Assembly (NCBI GenBank): GCA_964211495.1
Contig: CAXORL010000004.1
Span: forward strand, 1-64,000
Origin: Faucicola osloensis_B
Lineage (GTDB): Bacteria > Pseudomonadota > Gammaproteobacteria > Pseudomonadales > Moraxellaceae
Direction of reading: 5' to 3'
DNA: 64,000 bases
The notes below the pieces were generated by a model. That model ran no database searches. It saw only the letters and a program-made list of their open reading frames with translations, and had not been told where the DNA came from. The position numbers and the translations under genes were made by a program. Shown one piece after another: positions 63,907 through 64,000 of the stretch (position 1 is its first letter; the number at the start of each line of letters is the position of its first letter).

Positions 63907-64000
63907 TTAAAGCTTAGGTAATTGTTTTTGGAGCAGGCTTGCATCCATTTCCCGCGCTTCAAAATCCTGCGCTTCTTTCCAGCCTGCTTCATCACCAAAG
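63907..64000 (-). CDS. Unidentified gene, C-terminal fragment (cut by window edge)
   Basis: A minus-strand open frame enters from the right edge and ends with TAA at 63907. The visible end of about 30 residues is Glu/Ala/Gln-rich and finishes ASLLQKQLPKL. It is too short to name. It converges on lldD across a terminator, which supports a real gene end. Confidence 0.5.
   Translation of the reverse strand, partial: FGDEAGWKEAQDFEAREMDASLLQKQLPKL

Noticed and set aside
63879..63912. CAGCTTT / AAAGCTG hairpin after the lldD terminator
   Set aside because: It overlaps the end of the partial right-edge gene and has no T run after the stem; the 63825-63870 hairpin is the better terminator.

Overview
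The window looks like a chromosomal segment of a Gram-negative gammaproteobacterium of the family Moraxellaceae, close to Moraxella or Faucicola. The grounds are its gene neighbourhoods: a thrU-tyrU-glyT-thrT-like tRNA cluster before tuf, a split type II secretion locus with only gspN-gspC-gspD, the set ssb / MFS / uvrA, the set pyrG-kdsA-eno-ftsB-ispD, an AceA of the long form, and paralogous outer-membrane porins. The family assignment is an inference from gene content and protein style; no search was run. I see no IS element, prophage, integrase or CRISPR array. Most of the window is housekeeping DNA with small accessory inserts.

Layout. 1-0.8 kb: the 5' end of tuf and four tRNAs (Thr, Tyr, Gly, Thr). 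0.9-6.2 kb: an FHA-domain membrane protein and gspD, gspC, gspN. 6.5-15.4 kb: an aldo/keto reductase, ssb, a YajR-like MFS transporter, two accessory genes (a zinc-ribbon/coiled-coil/TM protein and a lipoprotein) and uvrA. 15.4-20.1 kb: small accessory genes, including an Abi-alpha-like (DUF4393) protein, a DUF1963 protein, an I9-like lipoprotein, a chalcone-isomerase-like protein, a K+ channel and an ABM monooxygenase. 20.3-27 kb: aceA with a divergent LysR gene, a lipoprotein, nhaA and a membrane-bound C13 (caspase-like) peptidase. 27-33 kb: rpmG/rpmB, bioD with a DUF2059 protein, panE, a GST and oleate hydratase. 33.5-36.3 kb: trpR, trpE and trpG, with a near-identical operator-like element before trpR and trpE. 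36.4-40.3 kb: a PepSY membrane protein behind a Fur box, an ornithine decarboxylase, a tandem pair of tiny membrane proteins and tRNA-Glu. 40.4-50.3 kb: ispD, ftsB, eno, a copper-resistance island (copA, copZ, duplicated-DUF305 lipoprotein, cueR, a CxxC-less HMA protein), kdsA and pyrG. 50.4-56.6 kb: three porin paralogues and glcB. 56.7-64 kb: miaE, three small disordered proteins, ppk1, mtgA, a DUF836 thioredoxin-fold protein, lldD and the 3' end of an unidentified gene.

How it fits together. aceA and glcB give the two dedicated enzymes of the glyoxylate shunt; with lldD, oleate hydratase and panE they fit life on organic acids, acetate and lipids. The clearest regulatory logic is in three places. 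The copper island has a MerR-type promoter with a 19-bp spacer and the dyad in that spacer. The trp genes share a 27-bp element at trpR and trpE. The PepSY gene sits behind a Fur box. Short imperfect tandem duplications (units of 6-25 nt) recur at gene ends and once inside ispD, which suggests frequent replication slippage in this genome.
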